A stretch of 64,000 bases of DNA from Phytopythium helicoides. Its lineage: Eukaryota; Oomycota; Peronosporomycetes; Pythiales; Pythiaceae. Below are positions 1-11,396 of this stretch, one piece after another. The stretch is from contig JANFNE010000066.1 in NCBI GenBank assembly GCA_024867545.1, positions 248,001-312,000 of the forward strand, given 5' to 3'. Positions within the stretch are counted from its first letter, which is position 1, and each line of letters begins with the position of its first letter. The position numbers and the translations under genes were made by a program. Below the pieces are notes generated by a model. It saw only the letters and a program-made list of their open reading frames with translations, had not been told where the DNA came from and ran no database searches.

Positions 1-971
1 AAATGTTTCTTTGACTGTCAAATATGGCAGCTCCGAACACTCGAATGACACTACTCACCAACTCGAGCCATTTGTCAGATCGTTCACATGCAGCATGATT
101 TCTTAACGTGGATGTCGTAGTCTTCAAGATCTCCATGAGTAGAGATGCCAGCCCCATCACAACAATGGACCAACCATTTTCTTCTTTGGTGAGCACCAAC
201 CGGGTTTTATTTTCCAGTACAAGCCCTTGAAGTAGTGGAGTGCACGAAATCGCCCCCTCGAGCTCTAACAGCAAGTGAGAACACACGCGAAATGAATGTT
301 GCGAGTCATCGACCCTTGTCAAGGCCGGTAACTGTTCAACAAGCTCCGCGAGAAGAGTCTCCAGCTGCTCAGATAGCACCAACGCTTGGTCAGAGCACTC
401 AGCATCAATCTCATCCATTCCAGCAGCTAGGCACAATAATCGTCGCTGCACATCGCCGCCCGTGAGAATGTATAACACGTGAAACCTCTTAACAGTAAAC
501 GCTTACCTGGAAGAAGATGCGGCAAGCGCGCGCGACGTGGCCGAACACTCGCGTCTCGGGCTCAAAGCTGCTGATCCAGTAATCTGTGTCATTGCTCTCT
601 TCATCTTGAAATCGAAGGTGATAGAGCTCGCTTTCAGGTACGAGGAGCAGTGATTTCTGCAGTGCTGTAAATGCCTGGACTCGCTCAAATTGCTCAACCT
701 TGTCCAGCGCCAGCCGGGTTATGTTGGCAGCACTGATGCTAATACTCCCACCAAGCGGCAGAAGTAGGATTGCAGCTCTTGTTAGCACCAGAAGCTGGAG
801 TGCGCGAGGGCGGCGTGGAGGCGCCGCCATCACCACCGCCTCATGAAAGAGAACGTTATTGGCATCCACATCGGAACCGGCAGTGCTTGCCCATAGCAAT
901 GCAGCTCGGATTCGTTCCCGATCAAGATGCAGCGGTCGGCAAAGCGTTGGCGAGCACGGTGGAGACGACAT
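1..971 (-). CDS. unidentified protein, 3' part cut by window edge
   Basis: I do not recognise this gene. Exon 1 is 507-971 (ATG at 969-971, 155 codons). A 61-bp intron, 446-506, starts GTAAGC and ends GTGCAG. Exon 2 (445-1) continues in the same frame without a stop to the window edge, so at least 303 residues are visible and the C-terminus is missing. The protein is Leu/Ala-rich and probably helical, with a hydrophobic stretch near residues 60-80 and acidic patches around residues 110-135. Exon 2 is also leucine-rich, reminiscent of an armadillo/HEAT-type helical protein, but I see no diagnostic motif. Its start lies 66 bp from the stop of WDR43 on the same strand, so the 5' leader is short. 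Gene and intron are well supported; function is unknown. Confidence 0.6.
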
Positions 972-1037
972 TGCTTATGAAAATGGAAGTCAAAGTTAGT
1001 TGCGTGTAACGTCTATTGTGTATAAAGTACGTGAGAT

Positions 1038-3127
1038 TTAAGCGTCATCGGTGTCCTCATCATCGTCGTCGCCATCCTCCTCGTCCTGCTCCTCTTCCTC
1101 GTCATCATCATTGCCACCCTTGCTGGCCTCCTCCTCATCATCATCTTCCTCCTCGTCATCGTTGTCTTCCTTCTCACTTTCCTCCTCTTCGTCATCGCCT
1201 ACAGTCAAAGACGACCTAGTTAGAAGTTGTTGATCCATCTTTGGCACCAAGAAAAGTCAGACAATACCTTCTTGGTAGACAACAGCCGCGCGAGGAGCGT
1301 CACCACTGGAAGCCGCCGAGGCCTCGTGGATCTGACCGATAACGAGGCTCAGCCGGCCCGCGAGCTTCTGGAGCTGCTCATGGGCCTTCAGCCGGTTCTC
1401 GAGGAGCTGGTAAAGAGCCGAGAGCTGCTGCACTAGCTCGGGCTGGGCGAGCAGGAACGCCGTGTGGTGCAGAAGAATCGAGCGAAGCCAGGGGCACAGC
1501 AGCGCGCAGCGAGCAGGGTTCTTCTCGAACTTAATGACGAGAATCTCCAGCAGCGTGAGCACCTTGACCGACGACACACGCTTGATGGTCCGGCTGATGA
1601 CCTTAGGGTCGAGCGTGCCAAGCACATACTCGAGCATCGCATTGTCCTTAGACTGCAGTGCCTGTTCCAGCACGCTAGCCAGCGAAGTTGCATCCGGTTT
1701 GCCCTTCTTTCCGCGCTTGCTGTCCTCTGCTTCGTCTACACGAGCCAGCTCCACCGCCAGGTCACCTTCAACGCGTTCGCGGAGGGCCTCCACGCGCTCA
1801 GCGAGCGTCAGGTCGTTGTCATCGTCTTCATCATCACCCTCTCCATTCGCCAGGTCGTCAAACGACACACCCGACGTCTCGTCCACCACCTTGTGAGAGT
1901 TCGCCAGGCCGCTACGGGCCGACAGCGTCGGCACGTGAGCGTTCTGCGACTTCTCGTCCTCGGTGTCTACCTTGCGCTTCTTGTTGGCAGGAAGTAGCAG
2001 ATTTTCATCAATAGGTGAGAACGGTAGCTCCTGCTTCAGCTCACGGCCGTCATTGTCTAGGATCGAGACCTTCTCGAACACGGGCTTAACAACCGAGCCG
2101 CGCACGACGATCAGCTCTTCGGCGCTAGTCGCGTCGGCAAGCAGAACACCCGCCGAAGCCGAGGACGCGGTTTCGTCATCGCTGTCCGATGCCACAACTG
2201 AGGTCGTGCTGGGGCGCAGCGGCTTGGAGTCCTCACCGCCCGCAGCGTACGCGTGCGACCAGAGGTACATAGATCCGGTGTGCGCGACAGCGCCAACCAG
2301 GAGGTCAACGGCCTTCTTCTTGGACTTCTTGGCCTTCTTGGCGGCCGAGGTGAGCACAAAGAGCTCAGCGGCACTGCTGGGCATGGAGAAGGTGACTGCA
2401 GGGTCCTCGCGGTCGGCCAGCGTGAGGTCGTAGGCGTTGAGGAAGCGTCCGCCAACCGTGGAGGCCATGAGAAAGCGCGCGCAGGGCGAGAAGCGCAGCT
2501 GGTGCACGGCCGACGAGAGTCCAGCCGACAGCTTGCGGCTCTTCTTGCCGGAGCTGAGGTCCACGATGCGGATGGAGGAGCCGCCGACCGCGAGCGTCTC
2601 GTCGTTGGGGGAGACGGCGAGTGCCGAGGCGCCATCGCTGCCGCCGGCGCGGAACTTGCGCACGAGCGAGCCGTCGGCCAGGCTCCACTCGAGCACGTTG
2701 CGCTCGCGCGAGCCGGCGTAGAGCAGCGATCCCTGCGAGTTGAAGGCGACGGCCGTGATGGCGGCGCCGTTGGCGTCGGCCGCGAGCCGCTGCGCCACGG
2801 CGCCGCTAGCCAGATCCCACACGACCACGGCGCCGGAGCTCGTGCCCAGCGCGATGCGGCCGAGCGCGCCAGCAGCCGCGCGCTTGGCGTTCTTGGCGGG
2901 TGCGGCGGCCGTGGGCGTCCATGCAATGCATGTGTACTTGTAGCTGAGGTGGTCGCGCTCGGCGAGCTCGAGGCGCAGGTCGCCCGAGTCCTGCGGAGGT
3001 TTCACGGTCAGAAGCGGCAGCGGCGGGGCGCCGGAGAGCGCGCGGCACGCACCACGTCCCACACGCGCAGGCGGCCGTCGGCCGAGACGGCGGCGAAGAG
3101 CTCGCGGGAGGCCGAGAGGAGCAGCAT
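1038..3127 (-). CDS. WDR43: WDR43/UTP5-like small-subunit processome WD40 protein
   Basis: Predicted component of the t-UTP/UTP-A subcomplex acting in nucleolar pre-rRNA transcription and 18S processing. Three exons, 652 aa: 3127-3053, 2990-1268 and 1198-1038. Intron 1 (2991-3052, 62 bp) starts GTGCGT, has a CTGAC branch site and ends CCGCAG; it resolves an apparent frameshift within the first WD repeat (...SADGRLRVWDV then DSGDLRLE...). Intron 2 (1199-1267, 69 bp) has a CTAAC branch and joins ...VVYQEG to the acidic tail. Order: N-terminal WD40 propeller (GSLLYAGSRERNVLEWSL and similar blades), Lys-rich spacer, Utp12-type helical domain (VISRTIKRVSSVKVLTLLE; NPARCALLCPWLRSILL), then a Glu/Asp tail of about 50 residues, as in human WDR43. 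The ATG at 3127 is the first one in frame after an upstream stop; a short missed upstream exon is possible. Family call is firm. Confidence 0.88.
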
Positions 3128-3304
3128 CGAGGCGGGAAGAGGCCGGCGCGCGAATGCCGCGAGCCGTCACCTTGCGGCGCCGGGCAGCCACACTACTGGA
3201 GCAGAGCGCGCCGACGCTTGGCGCGACCTTCGCGCGACAAGGTTTACGTGTGACGTGTGAACGTGCATGCGACGTGTGCAGTAGTAGTATTTCGAGCTCG
3301 CGCA

Positions 3305-4354
3305 TCAATTGCGGCGGCGCCGCGGAGGAGACGCCTGCCGGAAGCCCCCGCCCACGCGCTTGATGCGCACGGTCCGCTGAGGCGCTCGCTGGCCGGATGA
3401 GGGAGGTGGTGGTCTGGGCGTAAAGCTCGCGGCGGCGGTGGTGGTGGCCGCGGGAGAGACCAAGGCGTCCAGATCGTCCTCGTCGTCAGAGAACAGCAAG
3501 TCCAGGCTAATGTCGCGCGCGATGAGCGTCGGTGACGCTCGCGGCCTCGCTGGGGAGTCCGCCATTAGCATCTCCATCTCGAGCTCAAACGTTACGACAG
3601 AGTCAACAACGGCTTCGAGGACGGAAGCAACCTCGTTGAGAAACTCGTTGGCTAAGGCTGAAGTCGGCGGCGGCGGGTCTCGATGCCGCGTAGCCTTCCG
3701 CTTGCAGACAAACGAACGGGCTTGACGCTGCAACACTGAGGCTGCAGCCTGTTGGGTAGCAGCAGCTATCCGGCGATACCGCCTGCAGCGATAGACGTAT
3801 CGCTGCAAACTCCTTTGGAGCACTTCAGACGCATGAAGCTCCAAGTGCTGTCGCCTCACCCGCGTGGCGACCTGGCGACCCATCATTCCTCGTGTGTGTC
3901 GTTGGATGACGACAGCAGCTTTGCCTTCACGAACGCGTTGGTCATGCCGCTTCATGGTTTGCGTTTGTTGCCACAACCGTCGTTGACGCGCTGCTTCTCG
4001 CTCTTCCCGCCGCTTTTTGCGTTTCACCTCATCATCGATCAGGTGCTGCTCATACTCTCGCAATTTGGCCAGCTTCGCCTCGACAATCTTTGCGCGCTGC
4101 GCCGTACGCTCAATAACGCGCTGATGATTGTCCATCGATGAGTTTTCGTACGTGAACCCGAGGAAGTGCGCCGTGAATTGGCCGCAGCGCGGGCGATGAA
4201 ACATGGACTTCATGGAACGATACGCGTCAATCTGCACGCCGACATTGCCTGGGCGAGCGCAGAGTATTGGGAGCCGTGTTGTTCCCCAGCTGCCACCAGC
4301 ATCTGAGCGTGGAGACAGCGCTGTGGATGCCGGGCGAACTTCTTCCCGGTCCAT
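3305..4354 (-). CDS. IQ-motif (calmodulin-binding type) coiled-coil protein
   Basis: Single uninterrupted 349-aa frame starting with a true ATG (4354). The middle is strongly basic and helical (residues ~75-140, rich in K, R, E and Q, probable coiled coil). Two IQ-like motifs follow: one near residue 148 (VVIQRHTRGMMGRQ) and one near residue 210 (SVLQRQARSFVCKR). The C-terminal third is Pro/Ser-rich with a short acidic cluster (SDDEDDLDAL) and ends in a run of arginines. IQ motifs are known to bind calmodulin or EF-hand light chains; binding here is inferred. It lies between SHQ1 and WDR43 on the same strand (81 bp and 177 bp away). The first ~45 residues look unlike the rest, so translation might begin at a later Met (MKSMFHRPR) or a small intron may have been missed. 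No closer family assignment is possible. Confidence 0.65.
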   Translation of the reverse strand: MDREEVRPASTALSPRSDAGGSWGTTRLPILCARPGNVGVQIDAYRSMKSMFHRPRCGQFTAHFLGFTYENSSMDNHQRVIERTAQRAKIVEAKLAKLREYEQHLIDDEVKRKKRREEREAARQRRLWQQTQTMKRHDQRVREGKAAVVIQRHTRGMMGRQVATRVRRQHLELHASEVLQRSLQRYVYRCRRYRRIAAATQQAAASVLQRQARSFVCKRKATRHRDPPPPTSALANEFLNEVASVLEAVVDSVVTFELEMEMLMADSPARPRASPTLIARDISLDLLFSDDEDDLDALVSPAATTTAAASFTPRPPPPSSGQRAPQRTVRIKRVGGGFRQASPPRRRRN

Positions 4355-4435
4355 TCACCCTGATTGTGCCTGCAGAGAAGTATTTCTGACCCAAACAAAA
4401 CACATACAAAAACTCTAATTATACGGGGCGTTTGT

Positions 4436-6209
4436 TCACTTAGCGCTGTCTTTGTCTTTGTCTTCATCGTCATCGTCATCGTCGCTCTCAGACGACGACG
4501 AAGACGCGTCTGAACCAGAAGAGTTCGACTCATTGTCATCGCTACCATCATCGGAGCCTGCGGGTTCCTCCATCAGGCTTCGCTCAAGATCGACCAATGC
4601 CCAGCCCGTGTCGCCCTTGGAAAAGCAAGCAAGGCTGCGCGCAAGATCACTTCCAGCTCGCAGCAGCATCTCTTCAGGCACGCCTTGGATCCACACACAA
4701 TAGTCCTGGATATACAACGCGTTGAGCAGATACTGTGTCTCTGACTTCTCCACAATCCGGTACAGCTCCAGCAATCCCCGCAGCACCACGCGCTTTCCCC
4801 GCTTTAGCAGCTCGACAGTCTCACGGATGACATGAATAGCCAGATCGTACTGCCGAAGGAACGGAAATGCAAGCATGCGTCGTACACCTGACCTCACAAT
4901 CAGCCGGAAGTCAGCCGTGGTGTCCAACCACGAAAGCGTCGGACTCAAGATACTGGCAGTCCATGTTGACTCAATTCCGCTGTCACCTTGAGATGTGAGC
5001 TGCTCATAGACAAACCCGATCAGGATATCCACCAGACCACCTATTATCCGAGCCTCCTCCTCGCTTTCTCGGGTAATGAGAAATTCTTTGCGAGGCAGTC
5101 GTCGTAGCAGCTCCTCGTCGGCTTCTGAGAAGATTGGGTGTGCTGAGGCATCATGCACTGACAAATTCTGCAGTCCCGCGCTCACAGACTCGACATCTGG
5201 CTTCGTGGGGTTGATTTCGACGATCAACGGAGTCGGCGCTGGTGGAGGAGCCAGGGCAACAGCCTTTGACTTCAGCACTGGGAACCTTCTCCAGAAAGGT
5301 TCATACTCCATTGCGAGCTGGAAGTACGGGTCCTCGCTGGCGTTTACAAAGTCGAGCAAGTACCGCTCAATGTCGAACTGCGCGTCCTCTCCTATCTCCC
5401 GAAGCTCACGGCGGCGCTCCGCGGGTGTCAAGTCGGGCTCTGGGAGCGAGAGAATTTCGCTCACTTCGCCATGCCAGGCGCGGAAAAAGTCCGAGTAGGC
5501 GTTGTTGAAGCCGTACACGGTCTTGGCGACGTCGCTGCCGATGCGAACGGGCTCTTCCGCCTCCGCTGCCGCCGCAAGGTTGGCTTCCAGATCCAGTAGC
5601 GATGCGTCGACGCGGACATTACTGGTGACTGTACTGGCGGCTGCAGCCTCGCTTGCTTGCAAGTCGTTTGCTGGAGCAAGCTCGCTCTCATTCTGCACGG
5701 CGTCGGATGAACCAACGACCTCGATGAGTGGCGCAGGTTTGCTGCTCACAAAAAGGGTGTGAGCTCGCAGCTTCAATCCAGCAAGAAGCAAGGCCTGTTC
5801 TTACCTCGCTGCCGATGCCCTCAGGTCTACCTTGGGCGCCTGCCGGGGCTGCAGCAGCGTGGTCAGCAGGTCCAGGTCCGGAAACTCGAGCCCGGGCTCC
5901 TTCTTGGGCAGGTGCACGACGATCATGCCATTCTCCTGTCACGAACGTTAGCATGGTCCACTGATCTCGCACGCGTCCTCCAGCCGCCCTCGCGCGCACC
6001 TGGTTGGGGTCGTACACGGCCTTGGCCAGCTCGTCGTCCACGACCTCGTGCGGGAAGCGCAGCTTGAGCAGGTAGGGCTTGCAGAAGAAGGAGAAGTCGC
6101 AGCCGTCCACGTGGAACTCCATCTCCGACACGCGCACGAACGGCACGTGCACGCGCACGAACACCCAGCCCGCGTCCTGCGTCACGCGGAAGCGCGGCAC
6201 CGCCACCAT
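4436..6209 (-). CDS. SHQ1: SHQ1, H/ACA ribonucleoprotein assembly chaperone
   Basis: SHQ1 holds newly made dyskerin/Cbf5 during assembly of H/ACA snoRNPs. Three exons, 548 aa: 6209-6000, 5935-5805 and 5741-4436. Introns are 64 bp (GTGCGC...GACAG, branch CTAAC) and 63 bp (GTAAGA...AGCAG), and the total length is a multiple of three. Residues 1-~110 form a CS (p23-like) domain: RVSEMEFHVDGCDFSFFCKP, then ENGMIVVHLPKKEPGLEF. The SHQ1-specific helical domain follows from about residue 190 (YGFNNAYSDFFRAWHGEV; LTPAERRRELREIGEDAQFD) and includes ESTWTASILSPTLSWLDTT and YIQDYCVWIQ, both hallmark blocks. The C-terminus is a Ser/Asp-rich acidic tail, typical of nucleolar proteins. It is transcribed divergently from RPT6 with 144 bp between the ATGs. 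Confidence 0.93.
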
Positions 6210-6353
6210 GGCCGCCTCGAGTCCAGCCGTCCACTGTCGCAGCAGCAAACGCGCCAAGGCGACCGTGCTGACTACCTGGAAGTCAATATCGTGCGAAGGG
6301 GTTTGCTCCTCCTCGGCATTTTGGGGAAGAAAGATCCGCAGCAGACGGCGACG
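6210..6353. promoter_or_regulatory. shared SHQ1/RPT6 head-to-head promoter interval
   Basis: Only 144 bp separate the two start codons, so both 5' leaders and core promoters must fit here or overlap. I see no clear TATA box. Assignment as a bidirectional promoter is inferred from position only. Confidence 0.45.
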
Positions 6354-7678
6354 ATGGCGGCGACTGCGAGCAATGGCGGGCTGACGAGCTACTACCAGCA
6401 GAAGATCGAGCACCTGGAGCTGACGGTGCGCGACGAGACGCAGAACCTGCGGCGCCTGGAGGCGCAGCGCAACGAGCTCAACTCCAAGGGTGCGTCGCGC
6501 CGTCGCTGCTGGCTCTGCCCGCGGGGGAACTAACGATCGCCTCCCCTCCGCAGTGCGACTGCTGCGCGAGGAGCTGCAGCTGCTGCAGGAGCCCGGGTCG
6601 TACGTGGGCGAGGTCGTCAAGCAGATGGGCAAGTCCAAGGTGCTGGTCAAGGTCAACCCCGAGGGCAAGTACGTCGTCGACGTGGACAAGGCCATCGACA
6701 TCACCAAGTGCACGCCCAACACGCGCGTGGCGCTGCGCAACGACAGCTACGTGCTCCACAAGATACTTCCCACCAAGGTCGACCCGCTCGTCAGCCTCAT
6801 GAAGGTCGAGAAGGTCCCCGACTCGACCTACGACATGATCGGCGGCCTCGACAAGCAGATCCGAGAGATCAAGGAGGTCATCGAGCTGCCCATCAAACAC
6901 CCAGAGCTATTTGATGCACTTGGTGTCGCGCAGCCCAAGGGTGTACTGCTCTACGGTCCGCCGGGAACGGGCAAGACCCTGTTGGCGCGTGCAGTCGCGC
7001 ACCACACGGACTGCACCTTCATCCGCGTCTCGGGTGCCGAGCTCGTGCAAAAGTACATCGGTGAGGGCTCACGCATGGTGCGCGAGCTATTCGTGATGGC
7101 GCGCGAAGCCTCGCCTTCGATCATCTTCATGGATGAAATCGACTCGATCGGCAGCTCGCGTATGGAAGGCGGCGGCGGAGACTCGGAGGTGCAGCGCACG
7201 ATGCTCGAGCTGCTGAACCAGCTTGACGGCTTCGAGCCCGCGCAAAACATCAAGGTCATCATGGCCACGAACCGTATCGACATTCTGGATGCCGCTCTGT
7301 TGCGTCCGGGTCGTATCGACCGTAAAATCGAGTTCCCAAACCCGACCGAGAGCGTGCGTAGCTGTCTATGCATGCTTTTGTGTGTGAGAGGACTAACAGT
7401 AGTGGCTTCGTTTGTCCGTGTCACAGTCGCGCATTGACATTATGCGTATTCACTCTCGCAAGATGAACCTGCTTCGCGGTATCAACCTCAAGGTGATCGC
7501 CGAGAAGATGCCCACGGCTTCAGGCGCCGAGTGCAAGGCTGTTTGCACGGAGGCTGGCATGTTCGCGCTGCGTGAGCGACGGATCCACGTGACGCAGGAG
7601 GACTTTGAGATGGCGGTTTCGAAGGTCATGAAGAAGGACTCGGAGCAAAACATGTCGATCAACAAGCTGTGGAAGTGA
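6354..7678 (+). CDS. RPT6: 26S proteasome regulatory ATPase RPT6 (PSMC5/SUG1)
   Basis: AAA+ subunit of the base of the 19S regulatory particle; it unfolds and translocates ubiquitylated substrates into the 20S core. Three exons, 395 aa: 6354-6489, 6554-7353 and 7427-7678. Introns are 64 bp (GTGCGT...CCGCAG, branch CTAAC) and 73 bp (GTGCGT...CACAG). N-terminal coiled coil ([20 protein letters not shown]), OB domain ([17 protein letters not shown]), Walker A GPPGTGKT near residue 180, Walker B IIFMDEID near residue 237, and the second region of homology with arginine fingers ([11 protein letters not shown]). The C-terminus NMSINKLWK matches RPT6 and not the HbYX-ending RPT subunits. Near full-length identity with the eukaryotic family makes the assignment secure. 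It converges on the PH-AGC kinase with about 207 bp between the stops, in which I see nothing further. Confidence 0.97.
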
Positions 7679-7885
7679 GCGTGCGTGGAAGCCGCTCAGG
7701 CGGGATGGAACCGTCCGTGGATCGATCGAACCGACACAGCTTCTGGGGCAAGGATTGCAAGGAGTGAGAGCAAGCAGTCGCATCTTCGCTGTTTATCTGA
7801 TCCAATACACTCGTTCTTTTCCCCACACAATGATAAAGTGGGCCAGAAAACTCGAAAGTCCTATCGTCTATTCAGTTTGCTTGTG

Positions 7886-10800
7886 TTATCGATGCCCACT
7901 ACTAGCACTGGAACTGCTTGATGGCTCCCAGTTGAAGTTCTCGAAGAGCTGATAGTCCATCGGGATTTTGGATGGGAACTGCACCATTTTGTCCACTGCA
8001 CGCACTGGAAGAGACGTGAACTGCTTATCGAAATTGGCGAACGCATCGGAGCGTGGAAGAACCGGCGGTTTGGCTCGTCGCGAGCGTACGAGATCCCAGT
8101 TCACGTGCTTTGCAAAGAACGGGTGTGCTCGAACTGCTGCCGAGCTCTCTCGCTTTGATCCGGTCGTCCGGCACCCTAATCGCTCGAGTGGATCGGCTCG
8201 GAGCAAGGAACTGATGAGGTCTACGGCATCAGCACTCAGATACGATGGAAAAGAAGGCTGGCCGTTCATGATTCGTGCGTATAGCTTCGGCCGATTATTC
8301 CCACTGTAGAAGGGTGGCTCGCCTGTAAGAAGCTCGAACAAAAGGCATCCCAGGGCCCAAAAATCTGCAGCGCGGCCATATCCCCTTGGAGCGGGAAGGA
8401 CCGGTAATTGAGACGTTGGTGATGCCGCAGCATTGGAATTCTTGCCCATAGCCAGCACTTCGGGAGCCAGATATTCAATCGAGCCGCAAAAGGTCATTGC
8501 AAGAGTTTGATCGTCGATGCCAATCTTGGACAGGCCAAAATCAGCGAGTCGAACGTGGCCTTCCTGGTCCAGCAGCACGTTTTCGGGCTTGAGATCTCGG
8601 TAGATGATATTATTTCGATGCAGATGCTCAATCGCGAGCAGAACCTCGGCCAAGTAAAAAGCAGCCTGGTGCTCTTGGAAGCGCCCGCGCTGGGACAAAT
8701 GGAAAAAGAGCTCGCCGCCAGGGCAATAGTCAAGGACTAGGTGTAGATGGTCGATCGTTTGAAACGCAGCATGCAGCTGGACGATAAAGGGGTGATTCCG
8801 ACAAAGTGTCAGAACAGCTTTTTCCGACAATGAATGCTCGACCTGATGGTGCTGAGCGAGCGCCCGCTTGCTAAGGGTCTTGATCGCCACGAGCTGTCCG
8901 GTGCTTTTATGGCGTGCCACCATGACTTGACCAAATCCGCCAGTGCCAATCACTTTTAGGGGCTCATAGCGCTTCAATATGTACCCACCACTGTAGCTCT
9001 CCGCTACACTGATCGCCTGTACGATTCGAATGTCTGTCGTGCTTTTTCCTTGGATGAACGATGGTGTTGACTTTGTGGATCGTTGATTTGGTCGGCCGAT
9101 GGCTGCTGGCGGGGCTGGATCCGTTGCCATTGAAGTTGCTGTTATACTCGGCCCATTCGTATCAGAGTTCGTCGAGGTTGAGATTTTGATTGCTGTAAGG
9201 GATGCAGATCTCGCTTCCAAGCCTTTGTTTACCAGACGCACGCTGTCCGCCAGGCAAGCGTCACTATTCGTTCCCAGACCTGGGTTAATAGTGCAGCTAG
9301 TTGAGTTTGCATGACCTCCCATAAATGGATATCGCATCGAAGAAAAAGCTCCCAACCGCGAGGAGCTTGAGAAAGGCAGCGTTGGTGCTGGTTTTGTAGA
9401 CTCTGTCGGAGATACCACTGGAGACACCGGGTTCGCATGAGTTCGAATTGGTGCGAGAGGGACCGAAGTGACCTTGTTGCTCACACTTGGCGCGAACTGT
9501 TTGTCCTGATGTTGCATCAGATCTCGAAGTGGTCCCATTGTAGATAATAGGCGACTACCCGAGCCGACTGAACGTGAATCCTCCGACGCTTGAAATGACA
9601 AAGCGGCTGCAATAGTGCCCGAATCATTTGCTACTTGAAGCGAAGGAGCAGTAACCACAGGGTCCATGGCTACGCTGCTCATGGCCGTTACACTAGGCAC
9701 CGTTGAGCCATTGGTCAGCATTAACAGCGGCATCGATGCTGCTCGAGTCCGAGTCGTTACGAACCCAAAATCAGCTAGCCGTTGATCACCATGACGCATT
9801 ACAAAAGCCATCGTAGATCCGGTAACATTACCGCATGAGGATGACGATAGACGACGAAAGCCGTTTGCAAACATCGTGGCAGCTTCAAATGCTCCGTTCA
9901 TCCCTGAACACCCCGATGCGGCAAGTAAAGAAGCAAATCGAACGCGTGGGTGCCGGTCACTTTCATCTAATACAATCGATATTTGCGAGTTGCGCCGGCG
10001 TCGTAGCCTTTCCCACGCCCAGTACGGTGAGATGAAGTGGAAAAGCTTTCGACTGGTGTTTTCAACATATCCACTGACGCAAAGTTCGTGGCAGTGCTCC
10101 ACCGCAATTTCACTTTCTGCCATGATGTCTCGTTGATCCGATAAGTTTGCCCGACTTGCCCAATTCCCCCTGCAGCTGAATGAAAGTGTCGATCTCCGGC
10201 GGCTAGGCTGCGCTGCTGTCCCACCCGTACCTTTTGCAGTTGCCTCCCCACTCAAAGTCGTCTCTAACTGGATTTTGAGCAGACTGCTATGCCTCCCACT
10301 TTTCACTTTGGCGATAAATGTTTTCTTCTCCGATTCGCCTATACACCCATCCTCTTCTTGGTCGATTATCTGAGCTGACGGAGCCAAAGGGTCCCAGTGC
10401 TTGTCACTGCACGTATCAGATGCTCGACGTGAAATGGTGCCTCTTTCACCTTGAGTAACAGCTTTGCGCCGTGACCATAGCGCTAAGCTCGAGATCCCAC
10501 TGAGTGTGATTAATCGAGAAAGTTTGGCCTTGGTGTTTCCCTTGCTGCCTGATGGAGCATGGTCATCTTCTTGGGAATTGTCGTCATGCGAATGAGCTTG
10601 GGCTTGCTGCTCCCCGTTTTCTGTCGGCTCAGCACGACGAGCGCCTGCTGTCTCGAGCAGCAGCTCGACCTCAACCGCCTTTGCCGGCGGGCAGTTGTGG
10701 TAGTGCAGGATGACCGTTCCTTTTTGTGAGTGGACAAGGCCGCGCATGAGTGTGGGTACTACTTTGATTGGCAGAGCGACTTACCCCAGGCGCGCGCCGG

Positions 10801-11161
10801 AGAGCGCAGCTCGTAGCAGTAGTTGTCGGTTTGGTCCGTGGCCGAGTACGAGTGCGCGACGTACTGGGAGTTAGCGAGCGGGATGACGCCGCAGGGCTCC
10901 GTCGCGTCCGCGTCGTGGAAGTAGAAGAGGTAGTCTGCCGCAGCAACGGCGGATCCACCCGCGAAACGCACGTTAGGTACATGAGATCCTCCCTCGGATG
11001 CGTCTATTTGTTGTTCCTGTACCGTCGAGGACGACAAACACGCGCTTGACGATGTGTTTGGCCGCACGCCCGCGCTTGGTCAGGAACGGCTGCGCGCGCA
11101 GGTCGACGTCCTGGAAGCACGGCGCGCGCGCCTCTCGCCTCAGGAAGCTGCGCCGCTCCAT
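7886..11161 (-). CDS. PH-domain AGC-family Ser/Thr protein kinase
   Basis: Three exons, 1040 aa: 11161-11023, 10934-10785 and 10719-7886. Introns are 88 bp (GTACAG...GGCAG, branch CTAAC) and 65 bp (GTAAGT...AAAAG). The N-terminus forms a PH-like fold (PFLTKRGRAAKHIVKRVFVV, then DDYLFYFHDADATEP). A low-complexity Ser/Thr-rich region of roughly 580 residues follows. The C-terminal ~365 residues are an AGC kinase: GTGGFG glycine loop, VAIK lysine, YRDLKPEN catalytic loop, DFG, activation segment AMTFCGSIEYLAPEV, and an AGC tail ending near LFENFNWEP and a Ser-rich terminus. All catalytic residues are present. The layout resembles AKT but the insert is far longer, so AKT orthology is not claimed. 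ATG 11161 was chosen; an in-frame ATG at 11248 would add 29 residues. Divergent from the CorA gene (235 bp). Confidence 0.85.
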
Positions 11162-11396
11162 TCCCTCGACTCGACTCGCCTTCTCGGCGGCGAAAAAGCT
11201 TTTTTTATCGCGAGCCGTGTTGAACTCACTATGGCTACAGTCCCACACGTGTCACTAAAGTAGAACCGTTGCGCGTGTGACGATACCCTTTCTCCCAGGA
11301 TCTTCCGATGAGTGTAACTGCCGAAAGGTAGCAAGCAAGCAAGCAGTCCGGCACTTTCCACGAGCGCGGCGGCGGTCGCTCGTTGGCGCCAAGGCC

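Noticed and set aside
1038..1250. Separate small acidic protein and its Ser-rich opposite frame
   Set aside because: It joins in frame to WDR43 through a 69-bp intron and matches the acidic tail of that family.
3053..3127. Frameshift mutation at the start of WDR43
   Set aside because: A 62-bp intron with GTGCGT donor, CTGAC branch and CAG acceptor explains the frame change exactly.
2253..3260. 335-codon plus-strand frame opposite WDR43
   Set aside because: Shadow of a GC-rich coding strand; composition is Arg/Gly/Ala/Glu-rich with no domain, whereas the minus strand encodes clear WD repeats.
5688..6740. 350-codon minus-strand frame spanning SHQ1 exon 1 and RPT6
   Set aside because: Only 6000-6209 is coding (CS domain); the rest reads through an intron and the opposite strand of RPT6.
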